A DNA stretch of 7,517 nt from an uncultured Rickettsiales bacterium (GTDB taxonomy: Bacteria; Pseudomonadota; Alphaproteobacteria; Rickettsiales; UBA1997), in assembly GCA_951801155.1 (NCBI GenBank), contig CATOLK010000053.1, positions 1 through 7,517 of the forward strand, in the 5' to 3' direction. Positions 5,808-7,517 of this stretch are shown piece after piece (within the stretch, counting starts at the first letter, position 1; the number at the start of each line of letters is the position of its first letter). Made by a program: the position numbers and the translations under genes. Under the pieces are notes generated by a model. That model had not been told where the DNA came from and ran no database searches. It saw only the letters and a list, made by a program, of their open reading frames with translations.

Positions 5808-6923
5808 ATGTTAAAGGAAGTGTATTTATTTATTATAAATAATAAAATTTTATATAATACAATTGTCAGCATCGTATATTTAGTAGTAGCATTGATAGCA
5901 ATTGAAATTTTTAATAGACTTCTGAATAAAATTGAAAAAAAGATAGAAAATTTACAAGAAACTACAGTAACAGCTTTATTACTTGCAGCAAGAGATCCTT
6001 TGCAATTATTAGTTTGGTTAACGTGTATTTATAAAATTGTAATATTAACAGTAAAACTTAATAATAAAAAATTATTCATTTTGTATGAGTTAAAAATTAC
6101 CTTAATAACAATTATAATTGTTTGGTTTTTATTTAGTTTTATATCAACATACACCAAAATATTTATAGAAAAAAAAGAAAAAAAGAGGGAAAATATAGAT
6201 TATGGTGAAATTGATTTTATAAAAAAACTCACGCAAATAATAGTATTGTTTATATCTCTACTATTTGGTCTTGGAAAACTTGGAGTAAATTTTCAAAGTT
6301 TAATAGCAATTGGTGGAGTTGGAGGTATAGCAATAGGTTTTGCAGCTAAAGATTTACTTTCAAATATATTTGCAGCTTTAACTATTTATATAGATAAACC
6401 ATTTAATGTAGGAGATTGGATAGCTTCACCTGATAGAGAAATAGAGGGTGATGTAGAAGAGATAGGATGGAGACAGACAAGGATTTTAACATTTGCAAAA
6501 TATCCTATTTATGTGGCAAATTCTGTATTTACTAATATAATTATAGAAAATAAAGGAAGGATGAGATCTAGAAGAATTAACGAAATTATTCCAATTAGAT
6601 ATATCGATATAAATAAAATAGAAAAAATTGTAAAAGAAATAAAAGAAATGTTAAAAAATAATAGTAATATAAATCAAAGATTAATAACAATAGTTGCTCT
6701 AGATTCTGTTTCCTCAAATGCAACTTTAAATTTAAAATTATATACTTTTGCTAATACTATAGAGTGGGCAAGATACACAGAAATTAAACAGGATGTACTT
6801 CTAAAAGTAATAAAAATTGTGCAAAATAATGGCGGCGAATTAGCTTATGGAGTTCAGGAAATAATAATGAAAAAAGATAAAAGTTCAAATTTACTAAAAA
6901 TAGAAAGTTCTGAAATATATTAA
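5808..6923 (+). CDS. MscS-family mechanosensitive channel, YnaI-like
   Basis: The 371-residue inner-membrane protein belongs to the small-conductance mechanosensitive channels, which open under membrane tension and release solutes during hypo-osmotic shock. Hydrophobic segments lie at about 14-36, 64-83, 93-120 and 140-157, followed by the Gly/Ala-rich pore helix region (about 163-193). The cytoplasmic beta domain follows with DKPFNVGDWI (196-205), EEIGWRQTRI (217-226), PIYVANSVF (233-241) and ENKGRMRSRRINE (247-259). The GWRxTRI...PIYVxNxxF...ENxxRMxxRRI pattern and the extra N-terminal helices resemble E. coli YnaI more than the three-helix MscS. The start is the first ATG after a consensus promoter, about 20 bases from the predicted transcript start, without a Shine-Dalgarno upstream. 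An AAAGGAAG sequence lies inside the coding region just after the ATG. It stands alone, divergent from the uvrA-like gene. Confidence 0.93.
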   Translation: MLKEVYLFIINNKILYNTIVSIVYLVVALIAIEIFNRLLNKIEKKIENLQETTVTALLLAARDPLQLLVWLTCIYKIVILTVKLNNKKLFILYELKITLITIIIVWFLFSFISTYTKIFIEKKEKKRENIDYGEIDFIKKLTQIIVLFISLLFGLGKLGVNFQSLIAIGGVGGIAIGFAAKDLLSNIFAALTIYIDKPFNVGDWIASPDREIEGDVEEIGWRQTRILTFAKYPIYVANSVFTNIIIENKGRMRSRRINEIIPIRYIDINKIEKIVKEIKEMLKNNSNINQRLITIVALDSVSSNATLNLKLYTFANTIEWARYTEIKQDVLLKVIKIVQNNGGELAYGVQEIIMKKDKSSNLLKIESSEIY

Positions 6924-6943
6924 ATTAACAAACCTACTATTTA

Positions 6944-7025
6944 AATTTTCCGTAAAAAACAGATATTATAGATATATAAAAGCTTTTAATGTTTTAAAAT
7001 AAGATTTAAAATTTTATGGAAAATT
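6944..7025 (+). terminator. Possible weak terminator or 3' stem after mscS
   Basis: AATTTTCCGTAAAA (6944-6957) can pair over all 14 positions with TTTTATGGAAAATT (7012-7025), with one G-U pair, and ATATTTTTTG follows. The 54-base interior is long for an intrinsic terminator and the stem has only two G-C pairs, so efficiency is doubtful. The rest of 6924-7135 is AT-rich with nothing else I recognise. Confidence 0.35.
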
Positions 7026-7210
7026 ATATTTTTTGTAGTTTTTTAATTATTTTAATAGTATTAATGAGTATGTAATTTTTTACAAAAAAGATCCAATATA
7101 TAAAAATAAGAATTTTTAATATTCTTAATATATTAGACCTCCTGCATAAACTATACTCAAATATCAATAATATTTAAGTATTCTTAAATTTATTTATTTT
7201 TATGATTATT

Positions 7211-7330
7211 TATTCTTTAATTTCCTTTTATTTATGTCATTTCAGATTAGAATTTCTTAATAAACTTGTTTACTCTTTAATTTTCCGTTATTTACGTCAT
7301 TCCAGATTAGAATTACTTGACAATTTATTG
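7211..7330. repeat. Two tandem copies of a 60-bp unit
   Basis: 7211-7270 and 7271-7330 align without gaps. By my count 42 of the first 50 positions agree, and the last ten diverge. Each contains a CTTTAATTT block, then GTCATTYCAGATTAGAATT. The compact element at 2653-2925 has only one such unit, so this is a local duplication. Confidence 0.7.
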
Positions 7331-7353
7331 TCTAGTAATTCTTAATGTGGAAT
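7299..7353. repeat. Strong nested hairpin in the expanded element
   Basis: ATTCCA (7299-7304) pairs with TGGAAT (7348-7353). AGAATTACT (7309-7317) pairs perfectly with AGTAATTCT (7334-7342). GACAAT (7319-7324) pairs with ATTGTC (7327-7332) around a TT loop. The downstream arm is also the left arm of the inverted repeat at 7340-7480, so only one of the two structures can form at a time. Confidence 0.75.
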
Positions 7354-7480
7354 CCAGAAATAAATTACTTTAATATAGAAAAAGAATATTAGTAATTTTT
7401 CTATATTTTATAATATAAAAAACATTTGAAATATTTTTTTATATTTAGTATATTTTATATTCCTGGATTCCACATTAAGA
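7340..7480. repeat. 18-bp inverted repeat around an AT-rich spacer (second copy)
   Basis: TCTTAATGTGGAATCCAG (7340-7357) is the exact reverse complement of 7463-7480. It matches the 22-bp repeat at 7-28/131-152; the spacer has kept its length closely but diverged in sequence. TCTAGTAA occurs directly on both sides (7331-7338 and 7484-7491), which could be a remnant target duplication. The left-hand copy at 1-152 has only a degraded match on its right side. Confidence 0.75.
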
Positions 7481-7517
7481 TTTTCTAGTAAGACAAACTT
7501 ACAAGAAAATCTAATCT

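Larger units (their letters stand above)
7136..7517. mobile_element. Left part of an expanded copy of the MITE-like element, cut by the window end
   Basis: It begins with the family end GACCTCCTGCATAAA (7136-7150), preceded by TATTA. The left arm (to about 7240) matches 2653-2754 of the complete copy. It then differs by carrying a 60-bp tandem duplication, an extra hairpin and the inverted repeat with AT spacer. If its missing part resembles 188-300, the full length would be about 495 bp against 273 for the compact copy. No protein is encoded. The last 187 bases correspond to 1-187. Confidence 0.7.

Noticed and set aside
7317..7345. Promoter starting with TTGACA at 7317 within the repeat
   Set aside because: No acceptable -10 hexamer lies at 16-18 bases, no gene follows in the window, and the hexamer is part of a hairpin stem.
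1..7517. A complete small circular replicon, because the ends match
   Set aside because: The ends are similar but not identical repeats, no replication gene is present, and the genes are chromosomal ribosomal genes.

Overview
The window is strongly AT-rich DNA with sparse genes and long non-coding stretches full of palindromic repeats. The best taxonomic clue is the ribosomal pair. L13 opens its core with KTFSATP, carries YWHTGYPGGIK and ends in a PEVLDIKAM tail. S9 has an N-terminal extension before YATGKRKNA and ends in FSKR. From memory of these families, that combination is alphaproteobacterial. With such low GC and so many repeats, I infer an AT-rich, probably host-associated alphaproteobacterium (Rickettsiales-like). 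This rests on recalled signatures, not on a search.

Layout: 1-300 is the right part of a repeat element cut by the window edge. 301-654 is non-coding and holds decayed palindromes. On the minus strand follow a CYTH-domain gene (655-1242), an intrinsic terminator (1265-1291), rpsI (1302-1904) and rplM (1914-2387). rplM has a near-consensus promoter at 2489-2517. 2585-2925 holds a repeat fragment and then a complete, about 273-bp terminal-inverted-repeat element. A UvrA paralog lacking the UvrB-binding domain lies at 2969-5473 on the minus strand. The 334-bp divergent intergenic region 5474-5807 has two perfect palindromes and a consensus promoter for an MscS-type channel (5808-6923, plus strand). 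6924-7135 holds one inverted repeat, a possible weak terminator. From 7136 to the end is a second large copy of the repeat element. Its last 187 bases correspond to bases 1-187 of the window.

Functionally, rplM-rpsI is the normal two-gene ribosomal operon. The CYTH gene is separated from it by a terminator. The UvrA paralog and the channel are divergent, independent genes; one is DNA-damage or drug related and the other concerns osmotic or membrane tension. I see no multi-gene novel system. The least explained content is the repeat family: elements with GACCTCCTGCATAAA-like ends built around alternately oriented copies of a short module (ATTCCA...AGAATTTCT) that can pair with either neighbour.
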